Shown: positions 11,069 through 21,268 of the stretch, one piece after another
Layout: every line of letters starts with the position of its first letter
Position numbering within the stretch: position 1 is the stretch's first letter
DNA from: Muscardinus avellanarius
Lineage: Eukaryota; Chordata; Mammalia; Rodentia; Gliridae
Assembly (NCBI GenBank): GCA_963383645.1
Contig: OY726561.1
Span: forward strand, 28,252,826-28,316,825
Direction: 5' to 3'
DNA length: 64,000 bases
Position numbers and translations under genes: made by a program
Notes under the pieces: generated by a model
The model's database searches: none
Seen by the model: the letters and a program-made list of their open reading frames with translations, nothing else
What the model was told of the DNA's origin: nothing

Positions 11069-12416
11069 AAGTACATTTTTATTTACAAAATAAACATACA
11101 GCAAAACCAAACATAGAATTTCCATGTTTTGGTAATTCTATAGAGTCAGTTTCATTTCTCTCTTTCTTTCTCTTTTCCTTCTTCTTCTTTATCTTCTTCC
11201 TCTTTTCTTCTTTTTATTTATATTTAATCTTTAAACATATATAATTTAAGCTTGAAGAATTGCTTCTAAAGATAATCTGTGAAATTTTAGAATGGTCTTG
11301 GTCAAGAAATTACTTGAGAAGTCCAATTCATGTACTATGCATAGAAATAAAATGTTACTATCTTTACTGTTATTTGTAATCATTCTATTTTAAAGGATTG
11401 GGACTAAGAAAGTTCAGCTCATTCAATAAGACAAGTTTAAAAACATTAATTTCTAGGTTTTTTCTCTCTTCTTCAGAATAATATCACTTTTCTTTCTCAA
11501 CTGTATTCTTCACTAAGACCATAAATCTCTAAGACTTTTCAGAATCCTTCTTCAAGAGTCCTTAGAGCCTTCATGAATTATCATGTCTTATAATTTATAA
11601 AACAAGTCCAAATAATATTTCTTCACAGAAAGTTTTTCCAAGATAAGTTCAGTCTTGTCAATTAATGCTATTCAATATGGAAGTTTAAGAGAAAAACAGA
11701 TTTTATGCACCCAAGAAAGTTCTAGTTACGAACTCTGTAAGAGCCTTTTGAATTTTCAGCTCACTTTCATGTCTTCATTGTACCTCCCTTCCTAAATTAG
11801 AACAACTACTTGATTTTCAATTTTCTCTTTTTTTATAGATCCAACAAATCAAGAGGTATGTTTACTAAGCTCTCCATCTAAATTAACTTTTGGTTTTATC
11901 ATGCTCTGTACCCAATTACTTTTTTTGAATTATATTCTTTACAATCCCCCCAAAATAAAGTTTCAGAAAACCTTAGAAGAATAGACACAAGCTGATTATG
12001 TAAAGTCAAGCCAGAAACTACTGGGTAATTGGTAAACACAAACATTATTTTTTTAAAACCCCATACTGTAACAGTTTAAGGTCACATAAATTTATTATGG
12101 GAGAAAAATAATATTTTATACTCTCATCCCAAAGAAAACTTTATTAAAATGTAAGTGATTTCTCTAGCAGAACTGATCTAAAAGGATTTTCAATCTCTGT
12201 GACAATTTCTTCAAATTTATTTCATTACCTTAAATGAAAGAAGTCTCTACAAGAAATAAACTTTAGATAACTATTAAACTTTAGATAACCCAAGTCAAGC
12301 CTGGAGAAATTTTCATTCTGGAGATGCCTTGCTATAAGTCAGAAACAGAGAGGCTATCTCTAGAAAAGACATTTGACTCTACCACATATTCATGCAAGAT
12401 TCTATCTACAAAGATC
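11069..12416. other. Unassigned interval with pyrimidine-rich tract
   Basis: No gene recognised. A pyrimidine-rich stretch lies at about 11155-11215. The rest is AT-rich and has no recognisable element. Confidence 0.4.
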
Positions 12417-12430
12417 AAAATAGAGTAAGT

Positions 12431-12498
12431 TCTGGTCTGGGAGTGAAGCCTGAAGGTTGAAATTCCCTGGGTTGCATCCTCAGTACCACACACACAAA
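12431..12498 (+). mobile_element. ID-like SINE tail alone, with target-site duplication
   Basis: Only the ID-derived part is present: 'GGTCTGGGAGTGAAGCCTGA', 'AATTCCCTGGGTTGCATCC' and 'CAGTACCACACACAC'. It is bounded by a perfect 14-bp direct repeat AAAATAGAGTAAGT at 12417-12430 and 12499-12512. It is therefore a complete short insertion, not the remains of a longer SINE. Confidence 0.85.
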
Positions 12499-12653
12499 AA
12501 AATAGAGTAAGTCATAATTTATCTGAATAAAAATTCATTCTACACACAAAGCTAGAAGTTTACTAAATTTTTTTCACTAATAATAGAAGAAAAACCTGGA
12601 GGGAACTTGATGACAGAAGATGTGACAGAGTATAGCTGAGAATGTGTGATTTG

Positions 12654-12846
12654 TTTTTTTTTTTTTTTTTTTTTTTTTTTTGGTGGTACTGGGGTTCCTG
12701 GAAGCCCTTCTACCTCTGGGCTACACTCCCAGACCTATTTTCTGTATTTTTGAAACAGGGTCTCTTAAACCAGCGCGGCTGGCCTCGATCCTCCTGCCTC
12801 TGCCTCCCAAGCGCAGGAATTACAAGCGTGCGCCACCACGCCCGGC
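12654..12846 (-). mobile_element. Composite B1-ID SINE, short deletion variant
   Basis: Antisense copy with a long T run (about 12654-12680), very well preserved, many CpGs ('GCGTGCGCCACCACGCCCGG'). The middle 'CAGCTACTTAGTGAGGC' part is missing and replaced by 'GGTTTAAGAGACCC'-type text on its own strand. Flanked by 16-bp repeats GAGAATGTGTGATTTG (12638-12653) and GAGAATGTGGGATTTG (12847-12862), one mismatch. Overlapping open frames are SINE artefacts. A young insertion. Confidence 0.93.
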
Positions 12847-12862
12847 GAGAATGTGGGATTTG

Positions 12863-13334
12863 GAAACCTTCTAAAATACTTCTGACATTAAGCGTTTCAT
12901 GCTTTGGGACAGGTAAAAACAAACATGCAAAAAAGTAATTACACAAAGAAGAAAAATGTAACATATCTACAGTTCTCATATAAGGATTACAGAACGAGCT
13001 CAATTTGTCTTGGAGAAGTTTGGCCAAGGACAAGGTATTTAAACAGAATCTAGAATGACAAGGACTGTGGTAACAATTACAGACTAAAGACAGTTTACCA
13101 AATGCTGAGCACTAGTACAAATTGGTTTTCAAATTCCAAATCCAAATTATTTTGAAAAATAAGAATTTCCAAGTTTGTGGCCAATTTATATGTAAGTAAA
13201 AGGTATTTATAATATTAGTTTACTAATTTTATATTAGCATTCATATATATCAATGAAGAATTGATGTCTTTGGTTATCAGTGGCCACTGCAGACCCCACA
13301 ACAAATCTACTACTTTTCTAAAATTCAAACTATT
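12863..13334. other. Unassigned interval
   Basis: No gene recognised; AT-rich single-copy-looking sequence. Confidence 0.4.
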
Positions 13335-13682
13335 GCGTGTGTGTGTGTGTGTGTGTGTGTTACTAGGGATTGAACCCAGGGACATTCTACTTCAGAGCTA
13401 CATCCCCCAGACTGATTTTTTATTCTTTATTTTGAAACACGGCCTCACTAAGTTGTGGAAGGCCTCACTAAATAGCTGAGTCTGGCCATGAACTGTGATC
13501 CTCCTGTCTCAGCCTCCCAAGTGGAAATGGTGTTGGAATTGGGTAAGGGATAATTGGGTGATGTGTACATGTATGCCTATATCATCATTTTTACTCCACT
13601 AAGATGAATGACTACAATGCACCAATAAAAAAAAATTTAAAAAGTACTGGGATTACAAGTGTGCACCACCATGACCAGCCCT
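13335..13682 (-). mobile_element. Composite B1-ID SINE split by an L1 3' end
   Basis: Antisense SINE with a (TG)12 tract at 13336-13360. The body runs to 'CAGCCTCCCAAGT' near 13521, and the head resumes at 13646 as 'GTACTGGGATTACAAGTGTG', ending 'CCACCATGACCAGCC'. The break falls inside the normally continuous 'CCCAAGTACTGGGATTAC'. Confidence 0.85.
13523..13645 (+). mobile_element. L1-type 3' end, 5'-truncated, inside a SINE
   Basis: About 120 bp: 'GGAATTGGGTAAGGGATAAT', 'GATGTGTACATGTATGCCTA', 'GACTACAATGCACCAAT', then poly(A). It matches the ends of the copies at 28563 and 39475. The poly(A) end and position inside the SINE support retrotransposition; any target-site duplication is very short (AAGT) or merged with the A tail. 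Confidence 0.75.
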
Positions 13683-13689
13683 CAAACAA

Positions 13690-13790
13690 TTTCAATTCTA
13701 AAACACATCTGGGCCCGTAAGACCAGTGTTCTGGGGCACAAAGCAATTTAGTAACCTGCCCAAACTTGCAGAGTTAAGAAAAATAAAAAA
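13690..13790 (-). mobile_element. Possible MIR fragment
   Basis: 'GCAATTTAGTAACCTGCCCA' then 'ACTTGCAGAGTTAAG' resembles the antisense of the MIR core. Short and decayed. Confidence 0.3.
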
Positions 13791-15564
13791 TATAATTATT
13801 TTAGATAGAGACAAAGGAAAACTAAGATTTTTTATAGTTGAGGCAGTATAGACTAAAATAGGTAAGAGCTAATATGATGTGTGGTTTAAAAAAAAAAACA
13901 GAAACAAGTGGCTTTGGACATCTCTTAATTATGGCAACAACCATGGAAATAGAGGAGTCTAGGAAGCTGCACTGAGCTGAGTCTATGGTGAATCTTTAAC
14001 TGTGAAATTAGGACCTGATTACTCAAGTGACAAGGTCATAAAAGATTTGGCAAAACAGAGATATAATCTTATTTTTCTAAGAAAATTCAAATGAAAGGAA
14101 AAGAATTTATAAACAAAATCTTGGAAATCAGCTGGGTAACTAGTGTAATATTTTAGTTACGACACTCTATTTATTGCATGCAGAGTGAAAAGCACATTAA
14201 AATTCTAAGAAATCACCTTGAACCTGCATTAATAGAAATTTAAATCCTGGTAAGACACAGTCTCAGGGGTTTTATGAGAATGGTGTGGTAGTAGGTGGCA
14301 ACCAGATGATTTGGATTATTAAATTAGATAGATAGTGTACAGATATTCTTAGGCATTACTAGATCAATAGAAGGATATGTCTCTGCTTTTTTAAAAACAA
14401 TCAAGCAACCCCATACTCTATGCAAGGTTCACTGCTATTTGTTTGTTTTACTGGGGTCTGTTATTCTAGACATCCTTTGTTGTGCACTGACTTTCTAGTT
14501 TGTTAAACCTAGTTGCACGAACTTAATCTGCCGTGCTACCACCAAATCACTTCCTTTTGCAAAGTGTCCTTTATTTACTTTTTAAATTTTCATTTAGTTA
14601 GTTTCTAATTTGCACCTCTGGTTATATCTTGACTGCAAAAGAAAAAAATATTGATTTACATTGTCAAGGCTGACATTTTTGAGAATGGAAACATTGATGT
14701 TTGTAGCATCTGCCAGGCAAGAGATCTTAATAAAAAACATCTTTGATTTAGATCAGTATAGATCAGATACTCTGTTCCCCACTAAAAGAAGACTCATCTT
14801 AAGATGTTCTATTCTGTTCTTAAAATGCATCTATTGTACTAATTATAAAAAGATTGAATTAAAATAGTGGTATTTTCCACACTAGAAATACCCATTATTT
14901 TTAAAATTAAATTATATAATATTTAAAGATATTTATAAGCAGGAAAATATATTGAAATTAGCACACATTAAAGAAAAAATGCTTGACTTTTTAACTCCAT
15001 GTCTGATTGGCTGAATTAAGCTCAAGGGATTTTCCAAACAAAGACTTGTACATAAAGTACAATTACTAAACGAACTGCTGGAATCCATTCCAAACTTTAA
15101 AAATTATACCAGGTTTAAGCTGGTTCTCTTTTCCCTTAATTTGCTAGACAATAGAATTATCATGGGAAGAAGAAAAATTAATTGTGGATGCCATTCAACT
15201 TTTTGATGGAAAATAATCAGTTATTTAAGAAAAGAAAACCAAGTGAATGAGATGATCAATTTTAGGAAGAAAGAGGAGATTTTATAATGTGTACTTCATA
15301 TTCTTCCAGCTGAAAACTGGGAATACATGAAACTTGGATTTTAAATTAATTGCTTTTTCTTACATTTGCCTGTGCTTTGAAAAGTGAACTGGGTTCTTTG
15401 AAGTTCTGCCTTAGTTTAATTAATGTCCTTGTGGTTCCTTGAAGAAATATTTCAAAAGAAAATATAAATGGAAGATATGGCTGGTGAACTCTCTGCCCTA
15501 GTGTTTTAAAAAGACAAATGACAGGATGCACTACTTATTAGTGTTCTTAGAAACCTGTCGCTCT
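13791..15564. other. Unassigned AT-rich interval
   Basis: 1.8 kb with no recognised element or gene. Frames at 14661-14867 (+) and 15346-15531 (-) are under 70 codons with no recognisable domain. Confidence 0.4.
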
Positions 15565-15808
15565 GCTTTCTTTTTCTTTTCTTTTTTCTTTTTTTCTTTT
15601 TTTGGTGGTACTGGGAGTGGAACCCATGGGCTTTTCTACCTCCAGGCTATACTCCCAGACCTATCTAATACTTTATTTGGAAACAGGGTCTCACTAAGTT
15701 GCTGACAACCTCACTAAGCTGCTCAGGCTGGCTTTGAACCTGTGTGATCCTCCTGTCTCAGTCTCCCAAGCTCGGAGATTACAAGCGAGTACCACCATGC
15801 CCGGCCTG
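15565..15808 (-). mobile_element. Composite B1-ID SINE
   Basis: Antisense copy with a pyrimidine-rich TTTTC tail region (15565-15604), body 'GGTGGTACTGGGAGTGGAAC' to 'ACCACCATGCCCGGCC'. It has the 'TATTTGGAAACAGGGTCTCA' linker-head junction. Confidence 0.9.
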
Positions 15809-15899
15809 TTTTCTGTTTTAGCTCCCACCATTCGTATTGACTCTCACACCTGGATTAAGTTTTATACATCTCCCTTTGATTGAAAGCAACCTTTTTGAT

Positions 15900-16085
15900 T
15901 TTGTTTATTTAGCAAATAATACTAAATAAGTTCTGTTAAGATTACCAATTTATAGATAAAGGAAGAATGGTAAAGAAAGTAATTGTTTAAGATTAGATAA
16001 TTAGAAAATGGTAGAGGTTAACTTGAATTTGGGCAATCTGACTCCCATTGGTTTAATAGTTCTCTACTGTTAACTCAGTACATTC
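15900..16085 (-). mobile_element. MIR SINE (ancient)
   Basis: Plus-strand text is the reverse of MIR: 'ATTTATAGATAAAGGAAGAA', 'TAATTGTTTAAGATTAGATA', 'AGAGGTTAACTTGAATTTGG', 'CAATCTGACTCCCA', 'TTTAATAGTTCTCTACTG'. The order fits the MIR core and tRNA-related part. High divergence fits a pre-placental insertion. Confidence 0.65.
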
Positions 16086-16129
16086 TTAAGAGGCAGTAGT
16101 AGCTGCTAATACTATTTCTAAAAACTATT

Positions 16130-16565
16130 TCCGCTAGCCGGCATGATAGCACATGCCTGTAGTCCCAGTACTTGAGAGGCTAAGACAAGAGGGTCACAGG
16201 TTTGAAACCAGCAGTGTGAGATAACTCAGCAAGACCCTTGTTCAAAAAAAAAAAAAAAAGAAAGAAAGAAAGAAAAGAAAATAGAGCCTAGAGCCGTGTT
16301 TGGTGGTGCATGCTTGTAATCTCAGCATTTGGGAGGATCACCATTCACTGACAGCCTCTTCTACTACTTAATGAGGCCGTTTGCAACTCAGTGAGACCCT
16401 GTTTCAAAATAAAGAATAAAAAATAGGGCTGGGGGCGTAGCTCAGAGGTAGAATGTCCCTGTATTCCATCCCTAGTACTGCAAAAGTAAATAAATAAATA
16501 AAACAATAAAGTTGAGGGAATAGTTCATGGGTAGAAGATCCCTAGGTTCAATACCCAATAATATA
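16130..16565 (+). mobile_element. Composite B1-ID SINE, split by a second SINE
   Basis: Head at 16130-16240 ('CCGGCATGATAGCACATGCC'), then poly(A)/(GAAA)n to about 16285. An ID-like tail, 'GTTGAGGGAATAGTTCATGG' to 'GGTTCAATACCCAATA', appears at about 16510-16562 after an inserted SINE. Reading the two as one interrupted element is an inference. Confidence 0.6.
16292..16503 (+). mobile_element. Composite B1-ID SINE, nested
   Basis: Sense: 'GTGTTTGGTGGTGCATGCTT' head, 'TTTCAAAATAAAGAATAAAA' linker, 'GGGCTGGGGGCGTAGCTCAG' ID-like tail, (TAAA)n tail. It carries the 'AAAGAATAAAAAATAGGGCTG' linker type. A short deletion affects the head near 16333. Confidence 0.87.
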
Positions 16566-16870
16566 CATATAACATATTTTTAAATATATATATACATGCA
16601 TAATATATTATGTTTATATATTATTATATATACATATATGTATATATACATAGTTATGGTTTAGATTTGAAATATGCTATGTATATATGTGCATGTAATT
16701 GAATATAAGCATATAATATATACACATATATATATGTATTTATGTATAAATTTATTTACATACTTTAAATATATATTTAACATGTTGTATATATGTGTAT
16801 ATATACATAGTAATGGTTACTATATATAAATAACTATATGTAACTATATTATAGTAATTACTTATATTCA
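16560..16870. repeat. Long TA/TATG/CATA low-complexity tract
   Basis: About 300 bp of alternating purine-pyrimidine, AT-rich repeats, following directly on a SINE tail and preceding an LTR. It contains one copy of the LTR's opening motif at 16656-16673. Confidence 0.9.
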
Positions 16871-16875
16871 GAGTA

Positions 16876-17942
<1,067 letters not shown>

Positions 17943-18110
17943 GTTTATGCTACTGAGGATCTAACCCAGGGGCATTCTATCTTTGAACTACAATCCCAGC
18001 CATTTTTATTCTGAAACAGGGTCTTACTAAGTTGCTGATGGTAGCCTCAAACCTGTGATCCTCCTCTCCCAGTACTGGGATTACAGGCTTGTGCCACCAT
18101 GCCCAGTTAC
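17943..18110 (-). mobile_element. Composite B1-ID SINE
   Basis: Antisense: 'GAGGATCTAACCCAGGGGCA' ID-like tail to 'GCTTGTGCCACCATGCCCAG'. Internal deletions in the middle and head make it shorter than full length. Confidence 0.85.
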
Positions 18111-18258
18111 TAGGAACACGAAAGATTCCTCCAACTGGGAATGGAACCCAGCTCATGGCACGTGGAGAGCAGAATCTCAACCTAGATCGCCAGAGAGTAT
18201 CTGATTTTAAACTTACATTATAAACTAAATTTTCAAATCCTTGGTGATTGTCTTTGTT

Positions 18259-18261
18259 TGT

Positions 18262-18300
<39 letters not shown>

Positions 18301-18507
18301 TTTGTGGTACTGGGGATAGAACCCAGGGGCATTCTACCTCAGGGCTACAACTACAGCCTGATTTTTTTTAATTCTTTATTTTGAAACAGGATCTCACTGA
18401 GTTATAGAAGGACTCACTAAGTATCTGAGTCTGTCCGCGAACCACAATGCTCTGGTTTCAGCCTCCCTTATGCTGGGATTACAAGCGTGCACCACCATAC
18501 CAGGCTA
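18259..18507 (-). mobile_element. Composite B1-ID SINE with (TTTA)n tail
   Basis: Antisense; (TTTA)n at 18259-18303 is the reversed tail. Body from 'GTGGTACTGGGGATAGAACC' to 'CACCACCATACCAGGCT'. A direct repeat GTCTTTGTTT at 18250-18259 and 18508-18517 is a probable target-site duplication. Confidence 0.9.
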
Positions 18508-18637
18508 GTCTTTGTTTATTATTATTATCTTTTTTAAAGATTGAAAGAAGTTTATTAAAAGATAGAAATACAGAAAATAGAAATATAGCCCCATGCCAAA
18601 ATGGCATGGTGGGGGGTGACTCGAAATGAATACACCT

Positions 18638-18852
18638 TTTTTTTTTTTTTTTGGGTGGCACTGGGGGTGGAACCCAGAGGCTTTCTACCTCTGGGCTATA
18701 CTCCCAGACCTATTTTATATTTTATTTGGAAACAGGGTCTCACTAAGTTGCTGAGAGCCTCACTAAGTAGCTGAGGCTGGCTTTGAACCTGTGCAATCCT
18801 CCTGTCTCAGCCTCCCAAGCGCTGGGATTACAAGCTTGTGCCACCACGCCCG
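18638..18852 (-). mobile_element. Composite B1-ID SINE
   Basis: Antisense copy with a T15 run at the left, near-consensus body from 'GGGTGGCACTGGGGGTGGAA' to 'GTGCCACCACGCCCG'. The 'TATTTTATTTGGAAACAGGG' linker places it with the copies at 9109, 15565 and 28741. Confidence 0.92.
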
Positions 18853-19100
18853 AATTATCTTTGTTATTTTAAGGATAAGCTATAACCACAATGATTACAA
18901 ATTATCACATATATTGATGAACAAAAGTAGCTTCAATGTGATTTCTCTGAAGACTTAAGTTGTAATTAGATGGTATTCAGTAACTAAATCATTTAAAGAG
19001 ATCCAGAAGCAGCTTTAAGAATCTTTTGATCTCCAAGAAAATGATATGTTTAGAAGGAGAAACCTAATAAGAGCTGTAGATATTTGTTTTATTAGGATCA
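18853..19100. other. Unassigned interval
   Basis: Nothing recognised. Confidence 0.4.
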
Positions 19101-19104
19101 TTAA

Positions 19105-19265
19105 TATAATCATAATCATTAATTCATTCAGTGTATATTTGCTGAGCTATTATCACATGCCATGTCCTGTTCTTCAAAGAAACACAGTAGGGTACCAGAT
19201 ACATTATCAGGGTAGGATTGAAACAGAATATTGGTTAACAGTTTCATTGGATTCTGTTACCTTTC
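19105..19265 (+). mobile_element. Possible ancient interspersed repeat
   Basis: 'AATTCATTCAGTGTATATTT', 'GCTGAGCTATTATCACATGC' and 'CATGTCCTGTTCTTCAAAGA' follow the general mammalian 'ATTCAACAAATATTTATTGA...TGTGCCAGGCACTGTTCT' repeat text. Family not named; possibly the one at 46850 and 61375. Confidence 0.35.
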
Positions 19266-19784
19266 TCAAAAGACTCATAAAGTAATTAAAGGTTTTCCAA
19301 AAAGATTTGTGATACATTTTATATTTTTCTTTTAAATAAAACACATGATTAAAAATCATTTTCCTTGGTTAATTTAACCTATTTTTATTTTTTTCATGCT
19401 GGTTCATTTCTGTTTAATATTCCCCGCCAAGCCATAATCTTTATGGGGATAGCTATATTTATAAATGTGTTTTTAATAAAGGTACAGGAATGTGTATTCA
19501 CTACCTAGAAGACAAATGAGAGTTGACTAACAGCTGATTGTAGACTGATTATAATTATTTCAGGAAGGATGTTGATATTACTATGATATCACATGACTTG
19601 TTTAATTTTTCTTTACTGTGTAACATTTATTGAGAGTAGCTATTTCATACCCAACAGAAATGTGGATAACAAGGTAGGGTAATTCTGTGACAATTTGTTT
19701 TATGTGTGTGGGGATTTATTGGTAATAAAATGAATAAAATTTGAACCATAAAGGATAATGAATATACATATATATTGTCTTGTA
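19266..19784. other. Unassigned AT-rich interval
   Basis: Nothing recognised. Confidence 0.4.
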
Positions 19785-19992
19785 CATTTATTTTTGTACT
19801 GGGGATTAAACCCAGGGCACTCTACCTCTGAATGACAGCCCCAAACCTTTGTGCTTTTTGTTCTGAAACATGATCGCCCTACATTGCTGACTCTAACAGC
19901 TAAATTACTGAAGCTGTTATCAAAACTGTGATCCTCCTTTCATAGTGTTCTAAGTACTGGGCTTGCAGGTTTGCAGCACCATGCCTGACTCT
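19785..19992 (-). mobile_element. Composite B1-ID SINE (decayed)
   Basis: Antisense: 'GTACTGGGGATTAAACCCAG' to 'GCAGCACCATGCCTGACT'. Many substitutions in the middle. Confidence 0.85.
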
Positions 19993-20212
19993 ATTCTATA
20001 CATTTTGCATGAATTAATTCTAACAGTTTAACTAACTCATGCTTCCAAATTGAACACTATTTTGTATCAATGGCCAGCAGTAACTATAATGAATAAACCC
20101 ATTGATAAATTATACTTCTTGCCTTTTTATAGCAAGATAGTTACTATATACAGCACACTTTATGTATTTGTAACATGTTAAAATTGGTTAGGCATATTTG
20201 TATGTGTGTATG

Positions 20213-20404
20213 TGTGTGGCACTGGGGATTGAATTCAGGGGCATTCTATCTCTGAGCTGTACCCCCAGCCCTATTTTACTTTTTTAGTCTGAAACTGGGT
20301 CTCACTGATTTGCTGATCACCACACTAAATTCCTGAGGCTGTGATTTTCCTGTCTCAGCCTCCCAAGTCCTAGGATTACAAGCATGCACCACCACGCCCA
20401 GCTA
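20213..20404 (-). mobile_element. Composite B1-ID SINE
   Basis: Antisense: 'GGCACTGGGGATTGAATTCA' to 'GCACCACCACGCCCAGCT'. A short TGTG tract lies where the tail would be. Some of the middle (before 'GTGATTTTCCTGTCTCAGCC') is deleted. Confidence 0.88.
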
Positions 20405-20464
20405 TGTTAGAAATTTTATGCTTCATCACTATACAGTCAGTCAAAACAAAAGAAAGTAATATTT

Positions 20465-20676
20465 TGCCGGGCGGGGTGGCGCACGCTTGTAATCCCAGCA
20501 TTCGGGAGGCTGAGACCTGGAGGATCGCAGTTCGCGGACAGCCTCAGCTACTTAGTGAGGCCCTCTGCAACTCAGTGAGACCTGGTTTCAAAATAAAGAA
20601 TAAAAAATAGGGCATGGGGTGTAGCTCGGAGGTCAAATGCCTCTGGGTTCCATCCTCAGACCCGCAAAAAAAAAAA
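20465..20676 (+). mobile_element. Composite B1-ID SINE (young)
   Basis: Sense, CpG-rich head 'GCCGGGCGGGGTGGCGCACG', 'TTCAAAATAAAGAATAAAAA' linker, 'GGTGTAGCTCGGAGGTCAAA' ID-like tail, poly(A). 17-bp flanking repeats AAAAGAAAGTAATATTT (20448-20464) and AAAAGAAAGTCATATTT (20673-20689), one mismatch. Good preservation and the duplication indicate a recent insertion. Confidence 0.94.
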
Positions 20677-20802
20677 GAAAGTCATATTTCATTTTTCTAT
20701 TATCATAGTTCAATATAAATTCATTTTCTCTCACTAACATAAATACAGAAGAAAAGTGATCACCTATTAATATGTTTATTTTCTATATCAAAACTATGGA
20801 TA

Positions 20803-20985
20803 AAGCCAGGAGTGGTGGCATATGCTTGTAATCCTTATGCTTGGGAGGCAAAGACAAGAGGATCGCACAGGTTCAAAGCCAGCCTCATCGGGTTAAGAGA
20901 CCCTGTTTCCAAATAAAAAATATAAAATAGTTCTGGGCCCAGAGGTAGAAGGGTTCCATCCCCAGTACCACCAATAAAAATGAAT
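20803..20985 (+). mobile_element. Composite B1-ID SINE, short deletion variant
   Basis: Sense: 'GCCAGGAGTGGTGGCATATG' head, 'CATCGGGTTAAGAGACCCTG' replacing the usual 'TACTTAGTGAGGCTCTCAGC' region, then 'GGGCCCAGAGGTAGAAGGGT' and 'CCCAGTACCACC'. The middle deletion is shared with the copies at 12654 and 62588. Confidence 0.9.
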
Positions 20986-21170
20986 AAAAATGTAATAAAT
21001 GAATGAAAATATGTCATTGTTTCCAAATACAATTATTAACAAAATTCAAATATATTGTTTTCCCCAGAAATCTTTGTACACTCACCCAAAATAACCTGAG
21101 ATTTAAAGTACTATAGATAATAAACGAATCTCTAGGAATTAAATTTTTGGCAAATATGTATATATGTATC
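20986..21170. other. Unassigned interval
   Basis: Nothing recognised. Confidence 0.4.
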
Positions 21171-21179
21171 ACTAAATTC

Positions 21180-21268
21180 AGCATATATATGCTTTCAGCA
21201 AATATACATATATACATATATATATATGTGTGTGTGTGTATATATATATATATATTTTTTTTTTTTAC
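21180..21268. repeat. TA/TG microsatellite and T-rich run
   Basis: CATATA, TATATG, (TG)n and (TA)n blocks ending in T12-13. Part of a 154-codon minus-strand open frame (21014-21478) is only this repeat read through, giving an I/Y/T/H-rich centre; I do not call that frame a gene. Confidence 0.9.

Noticed and set aside
12642..13033. Overlapping frames of 64-107 codons
   Set aside because: They lie largely in a young antisense SINE; typical SINE-derived peptide text.
18111..18180. A tRNA-like 'ATGGAACCCAGCTCATGGCA' patch beside a SINE
   Set aside because: Too short and lacks paired stems; probably the remnant of another ID-like end.
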